A stretch of 64,000 nt of DNA from Serratia marcescens (GTDB lineage Bacteria > Pseudomonadota > Gammaproteobacteria > Enterobacterales > Enterobacteriaceae): positions 2,976,001 through 3,040,000 of the forward strand of contig NZ_VFMJ01000001.1 in NCBI RefSeq assembly GCF_006715005.1. The letters are read 5' to 3'. Position 1 is the first letter of the stretch. The number at the start of each line of letters is the position of its first letter. Below are positions 1-7,249 of the stretch, piece after piece. The notes below the pieces were generated by a model. It was not told where the DNA came from and did no database searches. It saw only the letters and a list, made by a program, of their open reading frames with translations. The position numbers and the translations under genes are program-made.

Positions 1-344
1 CAGCACCCGCTGCCCCAGGAGGTGCGCGCCAGGCGCGATCCCTCCTGCGCCAGGTGCCCGGCGGCCTGCCCGCTGATCCAAAAGGCCAGCGTCAGCACCC
101 CGCAGGCGGCCAGCGCCGCCAACAGCGCCCGCCCCCGCGTCGGCGGCAACAGGCTGAGGATCGCCAATGCCGCCAGCGGTAACAGCAGCCACAGCGCCGA
201 GCCATGCAGCAGGGAGAACAAGGAGAGGCTTTTGCCCGACAACAGGCGATTGGGGGCATAACTGAGGAACGGCAGGCCGAACGCGGCCAGCAGCAACAGC
301 ATGAACAGCGTCAACAAGACGCGATATTTTACGGCGATAGTCAA
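1..344 (-). CDS. yehY: YehY-type osmoprotectant ABC transporter permease, N-terminal part (partial)
   Basis: This is the N-terminal 114 codons of a membrane permease whose remainder lies left of the window. I chose a TTG start at 344 because a GGAG motif sits six bases upstream and the reading frame is open from there. Two hydrophobic helices are visible. The motifs FLSYAPNRLLSG and LARTSWGSG match the E. coli YehY N-terminus (FISYAPNRLVSGE, ALARTSIGSG). YehY is the inner-membrane subunit of the YehZYXW (OsmU-type) glycine-betaine importer. It follows the binding-protein gene osmF on the same strand, as in E. coli, separated by 61 bases that contain a strong hairpin. Confidence 0.85.
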   Translation of the reverse strand, partial: MTIAVKYRVLLTLFMLLLLAAFGLPFLSYAPNRLLSGKSLSLFSLLHGSALWLLLPLAALAILSLLPPTRGRALLAALAACGVLTLAFWISGQAAGHLAQEGSRLARTSWGSGC

Positions 345-370
345 AGAAACGCTCCGGCTCCCTCGGTTTA

Positions 371-395
371 CCCCCTCTCCCGACGGCAGAGGGGG
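371..395 (-). other. Intercistronic hairpin between osmF and yehY
   Basis: An 8-bp perfect inverted repeat (CCCCCTCT / AGAGGGGG) with a 9-base loop lies just after the osmF stop and before the yehY TTG start. There is no T-run, so it is more likely an mRNA-stabilising or attenuating stem than a full terminator. Such stems commonly allow more binding protein than permease to be made. Confidence 0.5.
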
Positions 396-405
396 CACCT
401 CGGCA

Positions 406-1335
406 TTATCCCTTAACAAACCCTTTCTCTTTCAGGTAAGCGGCCGCCACCTGTTTGGCGTCCTGCCCTTCCACGGCGATCTGCGCGTTGAGTTTTTGCA
501 GCGTCGGCCCGTCCAGCGAGGCGAACACCGGCTTGAGCAGCTCAGGCAGATTGGCGTGCGCCTTCAGCGCCGCTTCGCGCACGATCGGCGCCGGCGCGTA
601 GATCGGCTGTACGCCTTTCGGGTCCGCCAAGGTCTGCAACCCCAGCGCCGCTACCGGGCCATCGGTGCCGTAAGCCATCGCCGCGTTGACGCCGGAGGTT
701 TGCTCCGCCGCCGCCTTGATGGTCACCGCCGTGTCACCGCCGGCCAAGGACAGCAGCTGATCCTGATTCAGTTTGAAACCGTAGGCGCTCTGGAACGCCG
801 GCAGCGCATCCGGCCGCTCGATAAATTCCGCCGAGGCCGCCAGCTTGAACTTGCCGCCGCCGTTGATCCACTTGCCGAGATCCGACAGCGTCTTCAGATG
901 GTTGGCCTCCGCCACGTCCTGGCGAATGGCGATGGTCCAGGTGTTGTTGGCCGGCGCCGCGTCCAGCCAGACGATTTTGTTTTTGTCGTAGTCGAGCTGC
1001 TTCACCTTTTCGAAGCCGGCCTGGGCGTTCTTCCACGCCGGATCTTTCTCATCGGCGAAGAAAAACGCGCCGTTGCCGGTGTATTCCGGGTAGATGTCGA
1101 TCTCGCCGGAGGTGATGGCGCCGCGCAGCACCTTGGTGGTGCCGAGCTGCAGCTTGTTGGTGGTCTTGATGCCGTTGGCTTCCAGCACCTGCACGATGAG
1201 GTTGCCGAGCAGCGAACCTTCGGTATCGATCTTGGAGCCAACGCGCACCGAGTCGGCCGCCTGCGCCAGGCCGCCGGTGGCCAGCAGGGCCAATGCGATG
1301 GCAAAGGAACGTCCGCGTGATAAGGTGATTGCCAT
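406..1335 (-). CDS. osmF: Glycine-betaine/osmoprotectant ABC transporter periplasmic binding protein OsmF
   Basis: Predicted 309-residue periplasmic protein of the OpuAC/YehZ family. The start at 1335 is preceded by AGAGGAAAAG and gives a clean Sec signal peptide ending near ALLATGGLAQA (cleavage about residue 26). A longer upstream frame would run into the desaturase gene and has no signal-like start. The mature part contains VGSKIDTEGSLLGNL and YPEYTGNGAFFF, typical of osmoprotectant-binding proteins. It delivers glycine betaine or a similar solute to the permease encoded next (yehY). The gene starts 40 bases after the desaturase stop, so it may be cotranscribed with it. Confidence 0.9.
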   Translation of the reverse strand: MAITLSRGRSFAIALALLATGGLAQAADSVRVGSKIDTEGSLLGNLIVQVLEANGIKTTNKLQLGTTKVLRGAITSGEIDIYPEYTGNGAFFFADEKDPAWKNAQAGFEKVKQLDYDKNKIVWLDAAPANNTWTIAIRQDVAEANHLKTLSDLGKWINGGGKFKLAASAEFIERPDALPAFQSAYGFKLNQDQLLSLAGGDTAVTIKAAAEQTSGVNAAMAYGTDGPVAALGLQTLADPKGVQPIYAPAPIVREAALKAHANLPELLKPVFASLDGPTLQKLNAQIAVEGQDAKQVAAAYLKEKGFVKG

Positions 1336-1375
1336 ACTTTTCCTCTGGTTATATGTTTTCCGGCTCATGGGCCGG

Positions 1376-2407
1376 TTAGGTTGGAAAATCCTGAGAAACG
1401 CGCTTCCAGCGCGCAATAAATTTTTCCGTCGGCGGGGCATCCCCTTCCCCCTGCGGTTCACCGGGGCGCAACGGATGCACACCAACGTCGATCGGCGTCA
1501 GGGCGTAATCGCGCAGCCACTCGCCATAGCCTTGCGCGACAAATCCCTGACTGCGCCGCTGATACGCCTCACGCTCCGCCAGATACACTTCGCGCAAACC
1601 ATACCAGGGCAGGCCGGGCAGATCGTGATGCACTAAATGGTAGTTCAGATTGAGAAACAGCAGCCGCCACGGCCAGCCCGCCTCATTAATAATAGAACGT
1701 GCCTGCGGTGCGTCCACGGCGCGATGCTCAAAAAACGATCTTACCTTGGTCAGCGCCAGCGCCGGGTAGCTGATGGCCAGCAGGTAAAACACCGCGCCGA
1801 TACCCTGCGCCTGCAGCCAGTTCAGCAACATCGCCAACAGCGACAGGTGCACTCCCCACATGCCCCAGGCGCGCCACTCCCCGGCAGCAAGCGCCTTCAC
1901 CGCCCCGGCCAGGGTCGCGGCGATATCCAGCGCCGGGCCGAGGATCACCCGGCCGATCAGCGTATTGCGCACGGCGGCCAGCAGCGGCAACAGGCGGGGA
2001 TAGCGCCGCCACTGCGCGGCGCTGAAGTAATAGCTTTCAGGATCTTCGTGCGGATCGGTCAGGTGGTCGTTGCGGTGGTGACGCAGATGCGAATCGCGAT
2101 ACAGCCCGTAGGGATACCACACCGCCAGCGGCAACAGGCCGAACAGCTGATTGACGCGCGGCCAGCGCGTCGGGTGGCCGTGAATCAGCTCGTGTTGCAA
2201 CGACAGGTACCAGGTGGTCAGGAGGATCAACAGCGGCGCGCCAAGCCACGGGCCCAGCGTTTGCCACCCCAGCGCCACGCCGAACCAGCCGCCGTACACC
2301 GCCGCCATGATCCCCCAGGTGGGCAACTCCAGCCGCCAATGCCGGCGCCGATAAAGCTGCCTGATTCGTTCGCGCTGTTCGGGGTGCAAATAGTGGGCGT
2401 GGGACAT
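1376..2407 (-). CDS. Membrane fatty acid desaturase family protein
   Basis: A 343-residue integral membrane di-iron desaturase/hydroxylase-type protein. The three histidine boxes are present: HELIHGH at about residues 72-78, HLRHH at 107-111 and HLVHHD at 257-262. Several hydrophobic segments lie between them (about 33-65, 88-100, 150-175, 185-225). The family uses O2 and electrons from a redox partner to desaturate or hydroxylate acyl chains or other lipids; the substrate here cannot be read from sequence. It is the first gene of a leftward set with osmF and yehY, which suggests, as inference, a link between envelope lipid remodelling and osmotic stress. Confidence 0.85.
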   Translation of the reverse strand: MSHAHYLHPEQRERIRQLYRRRHWRLELPTWGIMAAVYGGWFGVALGWQTLGPWLGAPLLILLTTWYLSLQHELIHGHPTRWPRVNQLFGLLPLAVWYPYGLYRDSHLRHHRNDHLTDPHEDPESYYFSAAQWRRYPRLLPLLAAVRNTLIGRVILGPALDIAATLAGAVKALAAGEWRAWGMWGVHLSLLAMLLNWLQAQGIGAVFYLLAISYPALALTKVRSFFEHRAVDAPQARSIINEAGWPWRLLFLNLNYHLVHHDLPGLPWYGLREVYLAEREAYQRRSQGFVAQGYGEWLRDYALTPIDVGVHPLRPGEPQGEGDAPPTEKFIARWKRVSQDFPT

Positions 2408-2523
2408 GCTGCGGCTCGCGGTTGGGAATTTTCTCCCAGTATCCGTGAGCCGTGGCGGCGTTCAAAATAACGAAAATGGCAAAGCTAAGTGAAAATTCAG
2501 CGGGTTGCGGACGCGTAAAAGCG

Positions 2524-2550
2524 AAAAAACGGGCCGCGCAGGCGGCCCGT
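2524..2550 (-). terminator. Rho-independent terminator after the TolA-like lipoprotein gene
   Basis: Read on the minus strand, a 9-bp perfect stem (ACGGGCCGC / GCGGCCCGT, 4-base loop) is followed by a run of T residues. It lies 14 bases after the stop codon at 2564 and separates that gene from the desaturase promoter. Confidence 0.85.
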
Positions 2551-2563
2551 CGGTCACATCCCT

Positions 2564-2938
2564 TCAGGGAACGAAATCGAGCACCACGGCGTTGAACAGC
2601 GCGTACTCGGTGGCGCTGGCCATCGGCGGAAACTGCGCGTGCTGCACCGCCGCGCTGGCCGCCGCACACAGGGGCGCATCGCCCCTCACGATCTTGCTGC
2701 TCGCCAGCTTGCCGTCCGGCCGCAGCCGTATGCTGATGGTGCAACGTTGGCCGCGCGCGTGTTCCGGCAAACGCAGCTCGCGGCTCACCGCGTTATGCAC
2801 CCGCACCGGATAACTGAGCGGTGCCGTGGCCTGCGCCTCGGCCTGCGGACCCGGCAACGGGGAGCCGGTCTGACGGCCGGCCCCCGCGCCACAGCCGCTC
2901 AACAACAACAGCGCCAACAGGCCTAATGTCTTTTTCAT
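2564..2938 (-). CDS. Small lipoprotein consisting of a TolA C-terminal (domain III)-like domain
   Basis: 124 residues. The start at 2938 gives a lipoprotein signal (MKKTLGLLALLLLSGC, lipobox LSGC); Gly at +2 predicts outer-membrane sorting. After a short Pro/Ala-rich linker comes a domain that follows TolA domain III: C-x-I-x-I-x-L-x-PDG, then GD..LC, A..A, and a DF.P end. Its two cysteines are spaced exactly as the TolA disulphide pair as I recall it (26 positions inclusive). TolA III binds TolB and is used by colicins and filamentous phage. Here the domain has no TolA transmembrane or helical arm, so it cannot act as TolA itself. The gene starts 25 bases after the LysR stop and may be cotranscribed with it. 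Confidence 0.75.
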   Translation of the reverse strand: MKKTLGLLALLLLSGCGAGAGRQTGSPLPGPQAEAQATAPLSYPVRVHNAVSRELRLPEHARGQRCTISIRLRPDGKLASSKIVRGDAPLCAAASAAVQHAQFPPMASATEYALFNAVVLDFVP

Positions 2939-2963
2939 TCCCGATATCCTTATCGGGCGGCCC

Positions 2964-3875
2964 TCACTGCGCCGCCGGGTAAGCCTCGCCGTCATCCGCA
3001 TAACGCTGCAACCGCTCGCGCCACCACTTGGCCGCCAGGCCGCTGGCGCTTTCCCGCCAGCCGAAATAGGCAACGTCGCTGCAGCGCTCAGATTCAACGC
3101 GTTTCGCCACCAGTTCGCCGCTGTTCAGGTAAGGTTCTGCCAGAGAACGCGGCAGATAGCCACAGCCCAGCCCGGCCAACTGCGCCTGCAGTTTGGCGTC
3201 GAAGCCGAAGACCGTCAACGTATCCTGCTCTTCCAGCAGGTTCAGGCTCTGCGGCGCGTTGACGCGCGAAGTATCGCGCACCACCACCGCCCGGTGCTGA
3301 CGGATCTCATCCTTCGGCAACGGTTCCGGCAACGCCGCCAGCGGGTGCTGCGGCGCGACGGCGAACACGTAATCCAGCTGCCCCAGGCGGCTGAACGCAT
3401 AACCCACTCGCGACGGCGGCTCGCAGATGGCGCCGATGATAATGTCAGCGCAGCCGTAAACCAGCGATTCCCAGGAACCGGCCAGCACCTCGTGGCTGAA
3501 ACGCAGCCGGGTATGGTGATGCTGCCGATAGAATTCGTCGATCAGCGGCAACAGGCGGGCAAAGGGGAAGGAGGCGTCGATCCCGAGCGTGATCTCGCTT
3601 TCCCAGCCGTTTTCGACATAGCGCGCCTGCTGCTCCAGATCCTGCGCCGCCCGCAGCAGCACCCGGCCTTTTTCCAGCATCAGCTTGCCGGTATCGGTGA
3701 ACTTCGCCCGGTGGCCGGAGCGGTCCAGCAGGGTGATGTCGAGATCGTTCTCCAGCTTTTGCACCATATAGCTGAGTGCCGAAGGGGTTTTAAACAGTGC
3801 GGCGGCCGCGGCGGCGAAAGATCCGTGCCGGTCCAGCGCGTCCAAAATCAGCAGCGCTTCCAGGTTTAATCTCAT
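2964..3875 (-). CDS. LysR-family regulator, YhaJ-like
   Basis: 303 residues with an N-terminal winged helix-turn-helix (LNLEALLILDALDRHGSF ... PSALSYMVQKLE ... DRSGHRAKFTDTG) and a LysR substrate-binding domain from about residue 90. The HTH matches E. coli YhaJ closely (ALSYTMQKLEEELD, DRSGHRTKFT). It is divergent from the YcaC-like/ABM/amidohydrolase genes across a 140-base intergenic region, the usual LysR arrangement, so it probably controls that cluster in response to an unknown, possibly aromatic, ligand. Confidence 0.85.
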   Translation of the reverse strand: MRLNLEALLILDALDRHGSFAAAAAALFKTPSALSYMVQKLENDLDITLLDRSGHRAKFTDTGKLMLEKGRVLLRAAQDLEQQARYVENGWESEITLGIDASFPFARLLPLIDEFYRQHHHTRLRFSHEVLAGSWESLVYGCADIIIGAICEPPSRVGYAFSRLGQLDYVFAVAPQHPLAALPEPLPKDEIRQHRAVVVRDTSRVNAPQSLNLLEEQDTLTVFGFDAKLQAQLAGLGCGYLPRSLAEPYLNSGELVAKRVESERCSDVAYFGWRESASGLAAKWWRERLQRYADDGEAYPAAQ

Positions 3876-4015
3876 GCTTTCTCCCGTGTATAAAAAAACT
3901 CAACAAGTCGGCAAAAATTCTGCGGTATCTTTGAAATCGCCCTCTGCCTACCATGCGTTTTATCGGCGTTACACTCATCAGATGTTCAACCGAAATATCA
4001 CTGGGAAGGTAAATT

Positions 4016-4660
4016 ATGTCCAAGTTTCAACTGCTTGATAAAGACAATTCCGCACTGATTTTTATCGATCATCAACCACAAATGGCCTTCGGCGTGGCTA
4101 ATATTGATCGTCAGCAACTGAAAAACAACGTTGTTGGTTTGGCGAAGGCAGGCAAGATTTTCAACGTCCCTACCCTTTTCACCTCGGTCGAAACCGAAAG
4201 CTTCAGCGGCTATATCTGGCCGGAACTGCTGGCGGTACACCCTGAAATCACCCCGATTGAACGCACCTCGATGAACTCCTGGGAAGACGCGGCCTTCGTT
4301 AAAGCCGTGGAAGCCACCGGCCGCAAAAAGCTGGTGATCTCCGCGCTGTGGACCGAAGTGTGCCTGACCTTCCCTGCGCTGATGGCGCTGGAAGCCGGCT
4401 ATGAAGTGTATGTGGTGACCGACACTTCCGGCGGCACCTCCGTCGATGCGCACGAGCGTTCGATCGATCGCATGGTGCAGGCCGGCGCCGTGCCGGTGAC
4501 CTGGCAGCAAGTACTGCTGGAGTACCAGCGCGACTGGGCGCGCAAAGACACCTATGACGCGGTGATGGCGCTGGTGCGCGAACACAGCGGCGCTTACGGC
4601 ATGGGCGTCGACTACGCTTACACCATGGTGCACCACGCACCGGCGCGCACGGTGAAATAA
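4016..4660 (+). CDS. YcaC-like isochorismatase-fold cysteine hydrolase
   Basis: A 214-residue soluble hydrolase of the isochorismatase superfamily. IFIDHQPQMAF holds the catalytic Asp18, the ERTS segment gives Arg83, and WTEVCLTFPALMALE gives the nucleophile Cys116; this matches the Asp/Arg/Cys arrangement I recall for E. coli YcaC. The start has GGGAAGG upstream. YcaC-type proteins are octameric hydrolases of unsettled substrate. It is the first gene of a rightward cluster with an ABM-domain protein and an amidohydrolase, so a role in breaking down a small amide or aromatic compound is a reasonable inference. Confidence 0.85.
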   Translation: MSKFQLLDKDNSALIFIDHQPQMAFGVANIDRQQLKNNVVGLAKAGKIFNVPTLFTSVETESFSGYIWPELLAVHPEITPIERTSMNSWEDAAFVKAVEATGRKKLVISALWTEVCLTFPALMALEAGYEVYVVTDTSGGTSVDAHERSIDRMVQAGAVPVTWQQVLLEYQRDWARKDTYDAVMALVREHSGAYGMGVDYAYTMVHHAPARTVK

Positions 4661-4669
4661 TCCCCCTTG

Positions 4670-4695
4670 CCCCGGCCCTGCGCCGGGGTATTTTC
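4670..4695 (+). terminator. Terminator-like hairpin between the hydrolase and ABM-domain genes
   Basis: A 7-bp GC stem (CCCCGGC / GCCGGGG, 5-base loop) is followed by TATTTTC, ten bases after the hydrolase stop. The short T-tract suggests partial termination, which would lower expression of the two downstream genes relative to the first. Confidence 0.5.
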
Positions 4696-4708
4696 AGGAG
4701 TCGGTTTT

Positions 4709-5254
4709 ATGGCCCATCCGCAGCATGTCACGCTGGTGATCACCCACCGTTTGGCGCCGGGGAACGAGCAGGCCTATGAGGCCTGGCTGAACCGCATCAT
4801 GCCCGATGCCGCAGGCTTCACCGGCCATCTGGGTGTCAACGTGATTCGCCCTTCCGGCAGCGAACAGGCCTATACGGTGCTGGTCCGCTTCGACAATCTC
4901 GACAATCTCTACCGCTGGCTCAACTCGCCGCTGCGCAAGCAATACATCGAAGAGGTCACCCCGCTGCTGCTGGAGAACGACCATATCGAGATCCGCCCCG
5001 GCGCGGAGTTCTGGTTTACCCCGCCCAACCCCGGCGTGCGGCAGCCGCCCCAGTGGAAGCAGTTCATCATCACCCTGCTGGTGATCTTCCCTTCCACCAA
5101 TCTGGTGCCCTGGTTTTGGGGGCGGGTGCTGCCGCAGCTGGACGGCACGCTGCTCGGCCATTTTCTCAATGACGCCACCGTAGTCGCCCTGGTGGTGTAC
5201 CTGTGGATGCCTATCGTGACTCGCGTTTTTCATCAATGGCTGACCCGCCGCTAG
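4709..5254 (+). CDS. Antibiotic-biosynthesis-monooxygenase (ABM)-domain protein with C-terminal membrane segments
   Basis: 181 residues starting at an ATG preceded by CAGGAG. Residues about 5-100 have the ferredoxin-like ABM layout (VTLVITHRLAPGNEQAYEAWL ... LVRFDNLDNLYRWLNS). Residues about 118-178 contain two hydrophobic helices (FIITLLVIFPSTNLVPWFW and VVALVVYLWMPIV), so it is probably anchored in the inner membrane. ABM domains act as cofactor-light monooxygenases, haem-degrading enzymes or ligand sensors; which applies here is unknown. It sits 21 bases upstream of the amidohydrolase, consistent with an operon. Confidence 0.75.
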   Translation: MAHPQHVTLVITHRLAPGNEQAYEAWLNRIMPDAAGFTGHLGVNVIRPSGSEQAYTVLVRFDNLDNLYRWLNSPLRKQYIEEVTPLLLENDHIEIRPGAEFWFTPPNPGVRQPPQWKQFIITLLVIFPSTNLVPWFWGRVLPQLDGTLLGHFLNDATVVALVVYLWMPIVTRVFHQWLTRR

Positions 5255-5275
5255 GCGGTTCGCCGGGAGAATGTT

Positions 5276-7147
5276 ATGAACCACCACGCTTCATTGATCA
5301 TCACCAACGGCAAGTTTCACACCGTCGATCGCCAAAATCCTACCGCACAGGCGGTGGCCATCCGCGACGGCAAGTTTCTGGCGGTCGGCAGCGAAGGCGA
5401 AGTCATGCAGCACGCCGGGCCGGAAACCCAGGTGATCGACCTGCACGGCCACACCGCTATTCCGGGCCTGAATGACTCGCACCTGCACCTGATCCGCGGC
5501 GGCCTGAACTATAACCTGGAGCTGCGCTGGGAAGGCGTGCCTTCGCTGGCCGACGCGCTGCGCATGTTGAAAGAACAGGCGCTGCGCACGCCGAACCCGC
5601 AGTGGGTGCGGGTGGTCGGCGGTTGGACCGAATTCCAGTTCGCCGAGCGCCGCATGCCAACGCTGGACGAGATCAACCAGGCAGCGCCGGACACGCCGGT
5701 GTTTATTCTGCACCTCTACGATCGCGCGCTGCTCAACCGCGCGGCGCTGAAGGTGGTCGGCTACACCAAAGACACGCCGAATCCGCCGGGCGGCGAGATC
5801 CAGCGCGACGCCAACGGCAACCCGACCGGCATGCTGATCGCCAAGCCCAACGCCATGATCCTGTACGCCACATTGGCGAAAGGCCCGACGCTGCCGCTGG
5901 AACAGCAGGTTAACTCCACCCGCCAGTTTATGCGCGAGCTGAACCGCCTCGGCCTCACCAGCGCCATCGACGCCGGCGGCGGCTTCCAGAACTACCCGGA
6001 GGATTATCAGGTGATCGCCGAGCTGCACGAGAAAAAGCAGCTGACCATTCGCATCGCCTATAACCTGTTCACCCAGCGGCCGAAGCAGGAGCTGGAAGAC
6101 TTCGAGCTGTGGACCGATATGCTCAAGCCGGGCCAGGGCACCGATTTCTATCGCCACAACGGCGCCGGCGAGATGCTGGTGTTTTCCGCCGCCGACTTCG
6201 AAGACTTCCTGCAGCCGCGCCCGGATCTGCCGCCGGGCACCGAGGACGAGCTGGAACGGGTGGTTCGCCATCTGGTTGAGCACCGCTGGCCGTTCCGCCT
6301 GCACGCCACCTATGACGAGTCCATCAGCCGCATGCTGGACGTGTTCGAGAAGGTGAACCGCGACATTCCGTTCAACGGGCTGCACTGGCTGTTCGACCAC
6401 GCCGAAACCATTACCGAACGCAATATCGAACGGGTCAAGGCGCTGGGCGGCGGCATTGCGGTGCAGCATCGCATGGCGTTCCAGGGCGAATATTTCGCCG
6501 ACAGGTACGGCATCGAAGCCACCAAACATACGCCGCCGGTAGCGAAAATGCTGGCGGCTGAGCTGCCGGTCGGGCTGGGCACCGACGCCACCCGCGTCGC
6601 CAGCTACAACCCGTGGACGGCGCTGTACTGGCTGGTCTCCGGCCGCACCGTCGGCGGCATGGCGATGTACGACGACAGCGCCCGGCTGGATCGCGAAACG
6701 GCGCTGATGCTGTGGACGCAAGGCAGCGCCTGGTTCTCCACCGAACAGGGCAAGAAAGGCCAGATCAAGGTCGGCCAGTTGGCGGATGTGGCGGTGCTGT
6801 CGCAGGACTATTTCAGCGTGCCGGAAGAGCAGATCAAAGGCATCGAGTCGGTAATGACGGTGGTGGACGGCAAAGTGGTCTACGCCGCCGGCAGCTTCTC
6901 GCCGCTGGCGCCACCGCCGCTGCCGGTGCTGCCGGAGTGGTCGCCGGTCACCCAGGTGCCGGGCCACTACCGCTCCGCGCCGCCGTCGGCGGCAGCTCGC
7001 GTCGGGGTAGTGAGCCAGGCGCACCAATGCTGCGGCCCGTGCGGCGTACACGCGCACCAGCATGACATCGCGCGCCGCTCCAGCATCCCGGTGTCGGACG
7101 AGAATGCCTTCTGGGGCGCGTTCGGCTGTTCGTGCTTCTCGTTCTAA
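5276..7147 (+). CDS. Metal-dependent amidohydrolase (YtcJ/NfdA-like) with a Cys/His-rich tail
   Basis: 623 residues of the amidohydrolase family 3 type. It has an N-terminal metal-binding strand (HGHTAIPGLNDSHLHL, His69 and His71), central His residues (RLHATYDES and WLFDHAE), and a late conserved GLGTDA motif, followed by a beta-sandwich with VGQLADVAVLS. The last 60 residues are unusual, with CCGPCGVHAHQH and FGCSCFSF, suggesting extra metal binding or redox chemistry. Its RBS GGAGAATGTT is well placed. It forms an operon with the ABM-domain gene. The substrate is probably an N-acyl or formamide-like compound, but this is not determined by sequence. Confidence 0.85.
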   Translation: MNHHASLIITNGKFHTVDRQNPTAQAVAIRDGKFLAVGSEGEVMQHAGPETQVIDLHGHTAIPGLNDSHLHLIRGGLNYNLELRWEGVPSLADALRMLKEQALRTPNPQWVRVVGGWTEFQFAERRMPTLDEINQAAPDTPVFILHLYDRALLNRAALKVVGYTKDTPNPPGGEIQRDANGNPTGMLIAKPNAMILYATLAKGPTLPLEQQVNSTRQFMRELNRLGLTSAIDAGGGFQNYPEDYQVIAELHEKKQLTIRIAYNLFTQRPKQELEDFELWTDMLKPGQGTDFYRHNGAGEMLVFSAADFEDFLQPRPDLPPGTEDELERVVRHLVEHRWPFRLHATYDESISRMLDVFEKVNRDIPFNGLHWLFDHAETITERNIERVKALGGGIAVQHRMAFQGEYFADRYGIEATKHTPPVAKMLAAELPVGLGTDATRVASYNPWTALYWLVSGRTVGGMAMYDDSARLDRETALMLWTQGSAWFSTEQGKKGQIKVGQLADVAVLSQDYFSVPEEQIKGIESVMTVVDGKVVYAAGSFSPLAPPPLPVLPEWSPVTQVPGHYRSAPPSAAARVGVVSQAHQCCGPCGVHAHQHDIARRSSIPVSDENAFWGAFGCSCFSF

Positions 7148-7160
7148 GTTGCCAGGCCAG

Positions 7161-7216
7161 CAACTTATTACGCAACTAACTTAATAATATGTTAAGTTAA
7201 CAAGATAGTAAGTTAA
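7161..7216. repeat. AT-rich cluster of TAACTTA-type repeats
   Basis: The 70 bases after the amidohydrolase stop are AT-rich in a GC-rich setting and carry CAACTTATTA (7161-7170), TAACTTAATAAT (7177-7188), an inverted AACTTAA/TTAAGTT pair (7178-7184 and 7192-7198) and GTAAGTTAA (7208-7216). TAACTTAATAA is also found upstream of the ParA-like gene (60968-60978). It may be a DNA-binding site cluster; no protein binding can be shown from sequence. Confidence 0.45.
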
Positions 7217-7248
7217 TGGCGCTGTCCACGGGAGAGCGCCATTTTATT
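7216..7248 (+). terminator. Terminator of the amidohydrolase operon
   Basis: An 8-bp stem (ATGGCGCT / AGCGCCAT, 11-base loop) is followed by TTTATTG between the convergent amidohydrolase and dehydrogenase genes. Confidence 0.7.
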
Positions 7249-7249
7249 G

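Noticed and set aside
1336-1485. An N-terminal extension of OsmF by 50 residues
   Set aside because: It would overlap the end of the desaturase gene, is Arg-rich, and removes the signal peptide from the N-terminus.
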